From: Maratus speciosus
Lineage: Eukaryota > Arthropoda > Arachnida > Araneae > Salticidae
Length of the DNA: 64,000 bases
Reading direction: 5' to 3'
Assembly: GCA_963932465.1 (NCBI GenBank)
Contig: OZ010795.1
Location: forward strand, 518,015,451-518,079,450
Part shown: one piece after another, positions 1 through 11,681 of the stretch
How positions within the stretch are numbered: position 1 is the first letter of the stretch
Layout of the letters: every line of letters starts with the position of its first letter
The notes under the pieces: generated by a model
The model's database searches: none
What the model saw: only the letters and a program-made list of their open reading frames with translations
Told to the model about the DNA's origin: nothing
Made by a program: the position numbers and the translations under genes

Positions 1-540
1 CGTATCTCATATCGAACAACACCTTTTAAAGAAATAAATGCATATCTTTTAAAATTGTTTGAGCAGAGAATAAAATAACTTTTCAATTCAACTTATCAGT
101 TGCAAGAAAGGATTTGAAAAATGCAAATTTCAATTTAGTATGATTGAATTTTTTTTTTTTTTTTCGAATCGAGAAAGCAAAATGTAATTCGAAATAATCT
201 TCTCCTTTTTCTTGCAAGTACAATATAAGCAAACAAAATTCTCCAAAACACCTTTTTAAGATGACAAAAGTTGTTACCTTGCAGACATAAAAAAGTGAAT
301 GAGTTCTAATCTATCTCGTCAAACTAGATCGTCGAAAAACTATGCTAGTAATATATTGACAAATTAAATTAAAGTGCATATCATTTGTATTACAAAGTGA
401 ATTCTTTTTCTTCAACACAAAAAGAGTTCGCGGGCAATTTAATAAATAGTAGTAGAAATAGATATTTCCAATCTGTGTTCTTTTATCTAAATTATGCAGT
501 ATTTTTTATTGCTTCTTAGCATAGGGTTTAAAAGTAACCT
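1..540. repeat. Dispersed AT-rich repeat, copy 1
   Basis: This stretch aligns by eye, with many small changes, to 1290-2035, to parts of 3420-3506 plus 4069-4260, and to 16310-16860. Shared landmarks are a TCGTCAAACTAGATCGTCG block and a block reading AATAAATAGTAGTAG. No coding potential is seen and the element class is unknown. It matters because it supplies empty sites for two MITEs found in its other copies. Confidence 0.6.
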
Positions 541-1289
541 CAGGGTTCAAAAGAAACCAGTTTAATTTATTGGTAATCTAATTCTCTGGAATGAAAGAAT
601 TGTTATTTTCTCTTTTTAGGTGCGTTCGTAATTATATAAGTACGTAACACCTATAGTCGTCAATTGGTCCATCCATCTGTCCGCATTTAACAGCGCAAAA
701 ACTACCCAATCGAATGATTTGAAATTCAATATATATAAGCGTTGCAGAATTTTGTCGAGTCATTTCAAATTTTATGAAAATCGAATCAAACTTGAAAAAG
801 ATATTAATAAAAGTTTTCTTCATTCTATTAAATCGTGTCATGTGTAATTAATTCAATGATATCTGATGATAGGTAACTTGTCTATATTGCGATGGTGATT
901 ACGTCCTATTTAAGAGGGAATCATATTATATCCGTATTAATGAATTTAATATATATAAACGTAATAAATTTTATATTAATTCATTTTAAGAGTGCACCAG
1001 CTATTGCACCAAGATCTGAATATTTATAAAACTAGTTATGGTACGAACGCACTTTATTTGCCACGTTTGGCGTAAAATTTCCGACTTGTTATCTTAAAAA
1101 TCAAAATCCTCATTTGTGGAAAAACACTGTTTATTATTTCAAAAAAAATAAATAAATAAATAAATAAAATAATTATTAACTGCAAGAATTAATACTTGAA
1201 GAGAACTTCTTTCACGGATCAGCAGCTTAAATTTCTCTTAAAAAGTGATTGTTACTGCAGTATACGGTGTCTTGCAATTAGATGTGAAA
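541..1289. other. AT-rich DNA, no feature seen
   Basis: Low-complexity AT-rich sequence with a short AAAT repeat near 1147-1170. No long open reading frame or structured repeat was recognised. Confidence 0.5.
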
Positions 1290-2035
1290 TGGAATATGCA
1301 TAATTCTAGAATAAAGTAACTTTTTAATCGAACTTATCAGGTGTAAGGAAAGACTTGAAAAATGTAAATTTCAATTTAATATAATTGAATTTGAAATTTA
1401 TATTTATTCGAATCTTTTATCTAGAAAGTGAAATGCAATACGAAACAATTTTTTCTCTTTTCTTGTAAGTAAATAACAAGTAAACAAAAATTTACAAAAA
1501 TACGTTTTAAAGATGACAAAAGTTGTAACTCTGCACACATAAAAGAGTGAGTGAGTTCTAATCTATCTCATCAAACTAGATCGTCGAAAAACTATGCTAG
1601 TAATATATTTACAAATTAAATTTATCCCCTTCGGGACGACCGTCTTTTACAGAATTTTTAATTTTTAATCACCGGTTTTTTAAAACAGAAATTTTTGCCT
1701 AATTGAATTGGGAAAATGCTCGGATTACATAAGGCAAAATTTACAATAAAAATTTACTGGTGAGAATAATCCCCGATTCTGAGCACCTTACACGGTTTGA
1801 ATACTGGTTGCTCGTCCCCAAGAGGTTAAGTACGTGTCATTTGAATTGCAAAGTGAATTCTTTTTCTACAACACAAAAAGAGTTCGGAGGCAATTTAATA
1901 AATAGTAGTAGAAATATATATTTCCAATCTGTGGTTCTTTATCTAAATTATGCAGTGTTTTTTTATTGCTTCTTAGCATTTAGATATTCATCGTTAGGGT
2001 TTAAAAGAATCTAGTTTCACTTATTGGTAAACTCT
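1290..2035. repeat. Dispersed AT-rich repeat, copy 2, split by a MITE
   Basis: Second copy of the repeat at 1-540, in the same orientation. It is interrupted at 1625-1825 by a TTAA-target MITE that is absent from copy 1. Confidence 0.6.
1625..1825. mobile_element. piggyBac-like MITE (TTAA target)
   Basis: About 200 bp bounded by TTTA on the left (1621-1624) and TTAA on the right (1826-1829). The inverted ends read TCCCCTTCGGGACG and, on the other strand, CCTCTTGGGGACG. Copy 1 of the host repeat reads straight through near 370-376 without it, which supplies the empty site. A TTAA target and CC..GGGACG ends suggest a piggyBac-type non-autonomous element. No transposase is present, and the left target copy has one changed base. 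Confidence 0.6.
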
Positions 2036-2119
2036 TATTATAACCTTATCTTATATTCTTATCTTAACTTATTGGTAAATTATCGCAAATGAAAGTCGTG
2101 TCTTTTTCTTCTTTTCTAA

Positions 2120-2965
2120 CTAGGGGGCTCGGCCCCCTACGAGCTACGCTCGCCAACCCCCGTCCAGACACCGCAGACTCTAAATGCAGGCTAATTTGAT
2201 CGGCTTTAAAAAGATTTCGAAAGATTGAATTATAATTTAAAAAACAGTGGCGATCTCCCTATAAACGAATTTCTATTCATTTCTCTTTGATTGGGGAATT
2301 TTAACGCCAAATCCGCTGCGGTACTACTTGATTATCCTGTCGACCAATTTCGCCAAACCACTCGCCAAATTATACAAATTGATATAATTTTTATTTTAAA
2401 TAACGAAAGAACAAATAAATTCGTACAACATTAATAAAAACACAAATAAAACGTCGAAATAAAAATAACTTGATGACGTATACACGTGTAACAACATTTC
2501 AAAATAAGTTAATATAAAAGGAATTCAGTAAAGAGTCTTTGTCTCCTGGTATTTTTTAACAAAGCGAAAAGAAAGTTCTTTTAAATGAGACATTTTAAAT
2601 TAATTCTCAAAATATCAAATAAATGTCTAGCGCAATTTCTAAATTTAAACTTTTTTGCAATATTATTTTGTGTTCATTTTATGTAATAACTATAATGTGA
2701 CGTAAATATGACGTAATTTCTCCTAAGACTTCTAACGCATGTTAATGAATTTATTATTTTACAATATCCTTTCTCTTTTAAAATTCACGCGCATACTTTT
2801 TAATACGTAAATTTTAATAAGTTCCTGCTTTTTATACGTAATTATTTAATTCTAATTTGAAAGTTTTTTTCCTGTTTATAATAGTCACGTGCAAATAAAT
2901 ATTTAATTTGAAGCAAACATTATTGCTTGCGCTTTTTATACAGTTGGCAACAGTTTAAATTAGTA
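2120..2965 (-). mobile_element. Helitron-like 3' end, copy 1 (minus strand)
   Basis: On the minus strand the sequence ends with a GC-rich hairpin, GGGGGCCGAGCCCCC, directly followed by CTAG and then T, as expected for a Helitron 3' terminus. The body aligns with 5173-5990, where the hairpin and CTAG|T are also conserved. A MITE fragment interrupts it at about 2319-2500. No Rep/helicase coding is seen and the 5' end was not located. Confidence 0.55.
2319..2500. mobile_element. Partial MITE of the GGTACTACTTG family
   Basis: It begins with the same terminal sequence (GGTACTACTTGATTATCC) as the complete MITE at 6536-6827 and matches about half of it. The opposite terminus is missing, so this is a truncated copy. 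Confidence 0.6.
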
Positions 2966-3506
2966 CAATTTTCTGAAATCTATAAAAAATATCTCTAGAA
3001 ATGCTGAAAATTTGAATTTAAAATAGAAATAAAACCTGAAAAAATGAGTCAAAATAAAAAAATTAATGCAATCTGCACTCCGGCAAATTCTAACGCATAA
3101 AATGATCTAAAAATGATTAAATTCCCATGTATAGATTTTGCTGCTATAAAACTTTTTTAGTGGAACGATTTTGTCCAACTTTAGCATTAAATAATTCTCA
3201 AAATAATTCTTCGATTTGAAAACTGTCTGCATCAGCGTGTTTATCAAACATTTCTGTATAAAACCACGGATTTTCATATTTTTGTATGCATTATTTTTGT
3301 TAATATTAACGAAGAAAGGCCTCCGGTCACAAAAAAATCAAAACCGGCGGCGGCGGCGGCGGTGGCGGTGACAGCGGTAGTTACTTTTTTTTAGAATAGA
3401 GAGATATAATATTTTCCCTTTAAGTAGGAATATGAAAGCACAAAAAACTCAAAATTACAATAATTCTAATTCTATTCACTCAATAGAATAAAAAAGAAAT
3501 CTCATA
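2966..3506. other. AT-rich DNA with a CGG microsatellite
   Basis: Non-coding. A GC-rich CGG-type microsatellite at about 3343-3373 stands out from the AT-rich surroundings. The last ~85 bp belong to the dispersed repeat interrupted by the MITE at 3507. Confidence 0.6.
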
Positions 3507-4068
3507 TGGGGTGTTCCAAAATTCGACCGACAAATTAAGAGAGTGATAGAAGTCATGAAGATTATAAAAAATTACCACAGAACATCGGATTGCAAACCAC
3601 GTATAGCCACAAATACAGGGTATTTCATCTTAACCGAACTTACGTTGACGGTCATAATTTTGAGAAAAATCAAAGCCTTGCAATGAAAATGCAACGATAT
3701 GCACCTTATTTTGTGCGAAATGTTATAACATCAGGAAAAGTTCTGGAAAAACATTGTGCCCAAGAAATCGATGATAACGTATGAACTGGCGATCGCAGTC
3801 CAAAATGAGGAGCGTCAAGTGCATACTGCTGGCGCGCATAAAGGAACGTTCTACCACTTTTTTCGATACTATCACATTTACAACAAAGTTGAAAATGTCT
3901 ATTAAAAGTTTTATTATAATATACTTCCGTTTTCTGAAAGTTATTGCTGTCAGCGGAAATTGAATTAGGGTAGAACACCCTATGAGACTCCCATGTTCTA
4001 TGGTAATTTTTATCTTCTTGATGTCTTCTATCACACCTAATTAATTTGTCGGTCGAATTTTGGAACTC
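3507..4068. mobile_element. Tc1/mariner-type MITE with ~75-bp inverted ends
   Basis: Left and right ends are imperfect inverted repeats of about 75 bp sharing GTTCCAAAATTCGACCGAC. Flanking TA dinucleotides are consistent with a TA target. The related repeat at 16662-16680 reads through this position without the element. Short ORFs inside show no recognisable transposase. Confidence 0.7.
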
Positions 4069-5172
4069 TATATCTCGTCAAACTAGGTCGTTCCCAAAGT
4101 ACATTCAGAAATGTATTAAATTAATGAACTTTAAGTGAATATGGTTTTTGCTGTGATTTGAATTCCCTCCGTTAGACGCAAAAAAGGAGGTAATTTAAAA
4201 AACAGCATAACCAGAGTTTTAAACAGGTTTTTCTGTGTAAAAGTACATGTGTTTTACTGAATATTATTATTCAAAATCGAAAACGTGATTTTACATAAAA
4301 AATTATATTTGTTTGTTGTAGGGGCTTTGGAAAGATAGCACAAAAAAAGAACCTTGACAAAAGTAGGAAAATTTTCATACATATTTTCTGGCAATCATTA
4401 CTGTTTCATACACATTTTTTTTCAATATTTATAGAATTCATTTAACTACGTCACTTTCATTTTAAAAGTGATGTAATAAACTAAATGGAACTGGAGTTAA
4501 TACATATTTTCTCTACTTAAATTCAATCCAAGGGACTGCTACTTCAACTTTCAAATCTAATAATTATTGGTTCTCTTATTTCTAAAACGAAGTGCGGTAT
4601 TTTAATAAACATTTTAATAAATATTTTATAAACGGCAATTAGTTATTAAAATATTCTCCAATGAAGGGCTTGGAAAAGCCCTAAAGTACTAAGTTTTAAA
4701 TAAAAAGGTACATTTTTAACTTGTAACATCTCTTTTATTATTTTGGTCGCCTTTTAAGTAAAACGGTGAGCTTTTAAAGTTCATGTTGTATATCGTATGT
4801 ATGAAAAGTATTTTTGAAAGTTTTGAAAATTTCTTGAATATTTTAAACAAAATAATATATAATTTTTAATTTTAACACAATTGTATAGTTTTTTTCCTTG
4901 AAAGAGGTGAGTGTTCTCGAGTATTCTGGTCGATGCCTGAAAATTTTCTCGATATTAAGTTAAAATGAAAGATAAAGTAAATTATAAATAATACAGCTGA
5001 AACATTAGAACCGAGTGAAAATTAACACATTCATGACGGAAACGAGAATTCTCGTTTTCATTCAAAAAACATCATTGACTAAGGGCGTGGCTTCTACCTT
5101 ACAGAAAATGCATTTACATCACGTTGGCCATATATATATTTTTTTTTAGATTGTATGACATTTTATATTAAA
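4069..5172. other. AT-rich DNA, end of dispersed repeat
   Basis: The first ~190 bp continue the dispersed repeat interrupted by the upstream MITE. The rest is AT-rich without a recognisable gene or element. Confidence 0.5.
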
Positions 5173-5990
5173 CTAGGGGGCTCTGCCCCCTGCAAGCTAC
5201 GCTCGCCAACCCCCGTTCAGACACCGCAGATTCTAAAAGCACGCTAATCTGATCGGTTTTAAAAAGATTAGAGAAGATTGAATTATAATGAAAAATCCTG
5301 TTGCGGTTTCCATTCAATTTCCTTTCATTGCGAAAATTTAAGGCCGAATAAGTTGCTGTTAAGACATCCAACTGCTGTTTTCGTGTTTGATTAAAGAAGA
5401 TCAGTTAAACATTTGAAAAGAAACTAAAATAAAATGAATTAAGTAAACAGGGTCTTTGCCTACCGGTATTTTTAACAGCATTATAAAACGATTGACATAA
5501 TACAATTTACTACAATCACTACAATTTACTACTTTAACCCCTTCAATGCTGATGGTTCATTTTGGGATTACTTAATTTTAATTCTTAAATGCCACATTGG
5601 CGCGAAAATATTGGAATGAAAATTTTCCTTTTATTAAGTGAGTGAACAAAAGCATTTTCGTACTTCGAAATTTTTTTGTAAATTCTGGTGCCATTCAATG
5701 ATTTCAACATTTACGAATACATTTTACAATGTACCTTGCCCCTGAAAGGGTTAAACGCATATTAATGTATTTATTATTTTAAAGTTTTTTTTTCTCGTTT
5801 AATATTCTCGTGTAAATGCAATTTTCAAGACATAATTTTAAATATTTTCCTGCTTTGAACAGGAACTCATTTAATAGTAATTTTAAAGTTTTTTTTCTGT
5901 TTTTAATAGTCACGTGTAAATAAAATTTTAATCGTTAGGAAATATTATCCTTTGCGCTGTTTTTAGAAGTTGAAACAATCTCTATAATAA
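5173..5990 (-). mobile_element. Helitron-like 3' end, copy 2 (minus strand)
   Basis: Same family as 2120-2965. On the minus strand it ends in the hairpin GGGGGCAGAGCCCCC followed by CTAG|T. The two copies align through AATAGTCACGTG near their far ends. Non-autonomous, with no coding region seen; the far end is approximate. Confidence 0.55.
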
Positions 5991-5997
5991 TAGCTTA

Positions 5998-6350
5998 AGT
6001 CATGTGACTATCATCAACAGTTCCGGGCGGATCATTCGCTTTTTATATTCCAGGCGGCCATTTTGGTACTTTAACGTTAGCCAGCCACAGGTGATAAGTC
6101 GCCAAATATTATTCTTTCGCCATCATTTCACCTATATTATAATAGTCCAAGTCATGTAACTGCCATAAACAAATACGGGCTGATCCCTTCGCTTTTTATG
6201 TTCTAGGCGGCCATTTTGGCACTTTAATGATAACCAGCCACAGGCGATAAGTCACCAAATGTTATTCTATCACCATCATTTCACTTTTATTATAATAGTC
6301 CAAGTCATGTAACTGCCATAAAAATTTATCGGCTGATCCCTTCGCTTTTC
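5998..6350. repeat. Tandem repeat, ~153-bp unit, about 2.4 copies
   Basis: Units start near 6001, 6153 and 6306 with AGTCATGT(G/A)ACT. Each contains a GGCGGCCATTTTGG(T/C)AC block. Function unknown. Confidence 0.75.
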
Positions 6351-6535
6351 ATAAGAAAGGTTTCCATTTTGATTAAAGAATCAATTATTTTTTCGAATAA
6401 AACTACATAAAAGTTGCAATGGTCCCAAAGAATTATTGGTACTTTTATGTTAGCCGGGTGCAAATCTCGCCAATAACTTTCTTTTTTAACTTGCCAGTTA
6501 GCATTTTTTTTATTTTTCGAGTGGTAAATTAAAAC

Positions 6536-6827
6536 GGTACTACTTGATTATCCCACCGACCAAAAATCTATTGCCAAACTATAAGATTAAACGCCAATAA
6601 TGGTTGATCGCAAATGTCACATTCACTTGACTTTAAAGAAGTTACAGGTGGTAACCCCATCAAATGATTTTTATTTCGACGTTTTATTTGTATTTTTATT
6701 AATGTTATACTAATTTATTTCTTCTTTCATTATTTAAAATAAAAATTACGCCAATTTGTATAATTTGGCGAGTGGTTTGGCGATTTAAATTTGGCGAAAT
6801 TGGTCGACAGGATAACGAAGTAGTACC
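6536..6827. mobile_element. MITE, 292 bp, 8-bp target duplication
   Basis: The ends are inverted repeats: GGTACTACTTGATTATCC on the left and its imperfect complement on the right. Flanks are ATTAAAAC (6528-6535) and ATTAAAAA (6828-6835), seven of eight matching. Related copies lie at 2319 (partial), 8845-9129 and 45925-50498 (split by a Helitron). An 8-bp duplication suggests hAT-type mobilisation; no transposase of this family is in the window. Confidence 0.75.
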
Positions 6828-7225
6828 ATTAAAAAATTGCTTTGAAGTTGAAATTAAATGCCAGATTTTTTTTTACTACAATTTGGCGAAAACCTCGTTT
6901 TCGAGTACCAGTTACATATGTATCTACCCTATTAAAATCTGTGCGCGTATCTGTGTAACCTTAAAAATGCGGAATCGACAGGGCGCATGACTACGAAATT
7001 TGCCACGCGGGTAGCTGGTAGGGGGCCCATGAAAGATTGGGGCAAAAAAACTGGAAAATTTTAAATAGATAATTTTAATTTTATGTTTTTGTCAAATTTC
7101 TGCATTTTTTTATGTTCAACCCGTAATCGCGAGAATTCTAACTAGTTCTAAATGTTTGCTGCAATGTGAGATATACATATTACGTACATCATGCTGCAAT
7201 GCTAAAAAGCTGTGGCAAGTATCTA
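6828..7225. other. Non-coding interval
   Basis: AT-rich DNA with a short GC-richer patch near 6950-7035. Nothing recognised with confidence. Confidence 0.4.
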
Positions 7226-8704
7226 TCTATATTATAAAGGACAAACATATCTGTGCGTAACGCATACGTCATTCTGCGAATGGCAACACTTTCAAATTTG
7301 AAATGACATTTCGGTTTTGCAATTTTCACTATTGCAAAATTTTAAACTTCTAAACATCGCGCAGTTTCAATTTTTACACCAACGTATAGGGAAAAAAATG
7401 TACTCCTAAATGCAATTTGTTTGAAAGCTTTATCTCTATTTATTTTTGAGATATTAATTTTTTTACAGTTTTTAGTACCAATTTTGTAATTGTGGCAACT
7501 GAAGTACTCCATTTTTATTAAAAGTAAAGGGAAAATAGTCATGGTTTATTTATTATTATTGATTATATCCTTATTGATGCCATTTTCACATTACAAATAA
7601 AAGTAACTTTTTTCTAATTTTTGAACAGAAAATGACGTCAGCCATTAAAAAAAACACGCATTCTTCTCCATAAATCAAAAGATTGAAGATTTTTCTTTTT
7701 ACATTACGCTGATACTGAGTTTGAGACGCAAGGCAAAATGATTCAGTGAGTAAAAATGATGTCATATTTAAAACAAAACGATCATTTTCTTTGATAAAAC
7801 TAAATATTTGACCAATACTAAATGGCCAATACTATGGCAACTAAAGGCAAATTTCTGAATGGCAAATTTTCGCGGGTACTGAGATTTGAACTAAAAGTTT
7901 GTGCGAATGTTCACATGAAAAGTTGTATCGGACAAACGTGACTTTAAGTTTGGAAATACATTCATTAATAATCTATTGCGTATTAAAATACTTTTAAATT
8001 GTGGATTTGAGTGGTGCGTATATAAATTTTGAGAATGTGAAAATAACGTACAGTTTAGATTTTATGGGGTAAAATTTTATATGACAAAGCGAAATCCTTT
8101 TTACTGATTTTTCATCCTGTAAAAACAAACATAAGAGCCTCAATCGATAACTTCAACATAATTATTATCTTGATTACATATTCTAATACAGTTTAATTTT
8201 TCAATAATTTAAGCAGTTGAAGTTTGTGGAAATAATGTTTTGGTAATTTTAGGTTAAAAACATTATTCGTTTTAAGAGTTAGACAACCAATGTAAGATGG
8301 ACTTTTTATCGTAATTATTTTTGTAGGTTTATTATAAATTCGATCTAATAGTTCCATTCTAAACATTTTAATTCGTCGAATTTCGACGGGTTCCAACTCG
8401 TTACGATAATTCTTTTACCTCACATGCAAATAATTAGAGATTATTTAATTGCGCTTAATTATTAACTTTTTAGTAAAGAAAAACACTTTATCACAAACTT
8501 CAACAAAGCTTTTTATTCTATTTATTACCTTATTCCGAAGACATCGTTTTATCGTCTGCTGCCATAGCAACATGATAAATTAAATTTCATTAAAAAAATG
8601 CACAGTAGTAGAAAAATATTTTTCTAAATCGAATACTGATTTTTAATTTTGGTTTTAGAATTAAATTCATGAATTCCCGTCCGTAAAACGGGTTAAAAAG
8701 CTAG
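7226..8704 (+). mobile_element. Small non-autonomous Helitron-like element
   Basis: Starts A|TCTATATTATAAAGGAC and ends with the hairpin CCCGT..ACGGG, a short spacer and CTAG. A second copy of the same sequence starts at 25866 and is split by the Gypsy element at 26734-41237. A fragment of its 5' end lies in reverse at about 15787-15882. No Rep/helicase ORF. The base after CTAG is C rather than T, so the 3' boundary is less certain than the 5' one. Confidence 0.55.
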
Positions 8705-8844
8705 CTCTTAGATTATTTTTTATTATTTTTAAAATGAAATAACAATAAATAAAAAAGATTAATTAATAACTATAGAACAAAACAATTTATGAAAATTTTT
8801 TTTAAATAAAAGAAAATAAATTTAAATAAGCATTTATTAATAAA

Positions 8845-9129
8845 GGTACTTGTTAGTTATCTCGTCGACCAATTTCGCCAAACTATATAAATCGCCAAAC
8901 GTCTCGCCAAATTATACAAATTGACATAATTTTTATTTTAAATATCGAAAAAACAAATAAATTAGTATAACGTTAATAAAAATACAAATAAAGCGTCGAA
9001 ATAAAAAATCACTTGACGACGTAAACACGTGTTGTCAAGTGAATGTGACATTTATGATCAACCATTATTGGCATTTAATCTAACAATTCGACGAGAGTAA
9101 TTTGGTCGACGGGATAACTAACAAGTACC
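8845..9129. mobile_element. MITE, 285 bp, perfect 8-bp target duplication
   Basis: Inverted ends GGTACTTGTTAGTTATC and complement, with internal TCGTCGACCAA as in the 6536 copy. Flanked on both sides by TTAATAAA (8837-8844 and 9130-9137). Same family as 6536-6827, internally palindromic and non-coding. Confidence 0.8.
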
Positions 9130-9137
9130 TTAATAAA

Positions 9138-9248
9138 TAAGCAACAATAGCCGGATTACCATGTCATCCAAAATAACGCCATCTCGGAGTCAATTAGATA
9201 CCCCGGTGTGTATATGACATCTGTTCCTAGTATTTTTCTTTTCGTTCC

Positions 9249-9284
<36 letters not shown>

Positions 9285-9556
9285 AAGAAAGAAGTGAAAG
9301 CCATTAATTTTAAATGTTTCAGTTTTAAATGTAAGTTTTGTATTAAATAAAATGATAATAAAATACAAAAAGAAAAAACTTGGGAAACCCATCTAGAACA
9401 CAAATTTACAAAAGACTTTCAGGACAGGGAGGAGCTTCTACTGTTTTAAAATTCAGATTTAATAAAAATTGGCCATCGGTAATGTGATAAGAAAGTTATC
9501 TCGTTTCTTTAGTACTTACAAACACTTAATTGCCGAAACGTCAACTAAAGGCTTAC

Positions 9557-9608
<52 letters not shown>

Positions 9609-10352
9609 TTCGGTGTTTGTTTGTTTGTCTGTGCGTATGTCTCGTGGTAACTGCCTTAAAAAGTATCTGATCAGACTGTAATTATGTAGGTATATTGGTC
9701 CCGTAACCGGAATTAGCTGTATTCCATTTTCCTTCATAAAGCTATCTAATAATATGTCAAATAAGTATTATAAAATACTGAAATCGCAAAACAATAAATA
9801 AATAAATAAATAAACGAAATAAAAATGAATAAAACCCACGCCTGTTTGAGAAAAATGCTATTTATTATTTAAGCAAGTAATATAAAAAATTTGTTTTTAA
9901 AGTCAATTCCTACTTAGGTCATCAAAGAAAAATTTAATATAATCCCTTAACCTAATATTAGTTTTTGTTGCATTAAAATATCTCAATTTGTTGATTTTCT
10001 ATAAGCAAGTGGGTTTACAATGAAAGTCTATGGGGATTTGGCGAAATATTAGAGATATCGCCAAGTTGGCGACAAACTTGGCGGTATTTAGCGACAGAAC
10101 AGGGTCCCCCCCTATGATAACCCCCCTTGTAGATATGAAGATGCATTAAATGCTTCAATAACCAATGGCCGTCATTTTGTCTCCCATGTAAAACTGAAAT
10201 TAATTAATTAAAATTTTATTAATTAATTAATATTTGAAAAAACTGTATTAACATCAATTGTCATCCAGTACAAGTTTAAAAAAACTTATTTCAACTTGAT
10301 AGGATGAATAATAAGTATTAGAAAATTTGGACAAGATATATATATATATCTA
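9138..10352. other. Non-coding DNA with two long poly-A tracts
   Basis: Contains poly-A runs of about 32 bases (9252-9283) and 47 bases (9560-9606). Sequence before the first run resembles 50570-50710. The runs may be retroposon tails, but I could not find matching heads. No gene seen. Confidence 0.5.
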
Positions 10353-11681
10353 TCTATACTAATATTATAAAGAGGTAAAAATTGTTTATTTGTAGGAGGT
10401 AAGCTCTGGAACTACCGAACCGATTCCAAAAGTAATGGTATCAAAATGATGGTGTTAGTCCAACTTAGAACATAGACTATATCTTATGTCCTTGCCACTG
10501 GCCAAAAGGGGTACAGGAGCAAAAAACGTTCTAAAAATGCGATTTTTATGTTACTGAAGGGTCTAGAAACATGAAATTTGGAATGGTAGTTACTTATAAG
10601 ATACTAATGATCTCTAAGGACATTTCTTAAAAAAATCGCAATTAAAAAGTGGTGAAAATGCGTGAAAAGCGTTCTAAAAAACGTTCTAAATGACGTTTTT
10701 TTATGCAATTTCAGGAAGTACCAAACCGATTTAAAAAATAATGGTGTCAAAATGATGGCGACAACCCGTGCTCTAACATAGGCTGCATTTTATGTCGATG
10801 CCACTACCCTTAAAGGGGGTGCAGAAGCAAAAAAAAAAAACGTTCGAAATGGGCAATTTCAGGAAGCACCAAGCCGATTTAAAAAATAATGGTGTCAAAA
10901 TGATGGTGACAACCCTTGCTCCAAAATAGGCTACATTTTTTGTCGGTGCCACTACCTCTAAAGTGGGTGCAGGAGCAAAAAAAAAAAAAAAAAACGTTCA
11001 AAATTGCGAATTTTGTGTTACTGCAGGGTTCAGATACATGGAATTTGGTATGGTAGATACTTATTAGATATAAACGATCGCTAAGAACATTTCTTAATAA
11101 ATTCGAAATTTAAAAGGGGTGAAAATGCGCAAAAAGCGTTCTAAAAAATGTTCTAAATGGCGATTTTTAGGCAATCTCAAGAAGTACCAAACCGATTTAA
11201 AAAATAATGGTGTCAAAATGATGGTGACAACCCTTGCTCCAATATAGGCTACATTATATGTCGGTGCCACTACCCCAAAACGGGTGCAGGAGAAAAAAAA
11301 AAACTTTTGAAATTGCGATTTTTGTGTTACTGAAGGTTCCAGAGACAAGGAATTTGGAATGATAGTTACTTATAAGGTATAAATGATCTCTAAGAACATT
11401 TCTTAAACAATTCGAAATATAAAAGGGGTGAAAATGCTCGCAAAGAATTCTAAAAAACGTTCTAAATGGCGATTTCTACGCAATCTCAGAAAGTACCCAA
11501 CCTGTTTCAAAAGTAATGGTTGGAAATTGATGATGACAGCCTTTGCTCCAACATACGCTCTATTTCATGTCAGTGTCACTACCACTTTGGGGTTGCATTT
11601 GCAAAAAATGCTCTAAATTCCGATTTTTGTGTTACTGAAGGGCCTAGAATCCTGAAATTAGGCAGGACAGTTATTTATAAG

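Noticed and set aside
3343..3373. CGG-rich stretch as a CpG-island promoter
   Set aside because: Only a short microsatellite with no adjacent gene.
6920..7035. Possible Helitron 5' end (TCTACCCTATTAAAA)
   Set aside because: Similar in style to other Helitron starts, but no matching second copy or 3' end could be tied to it.
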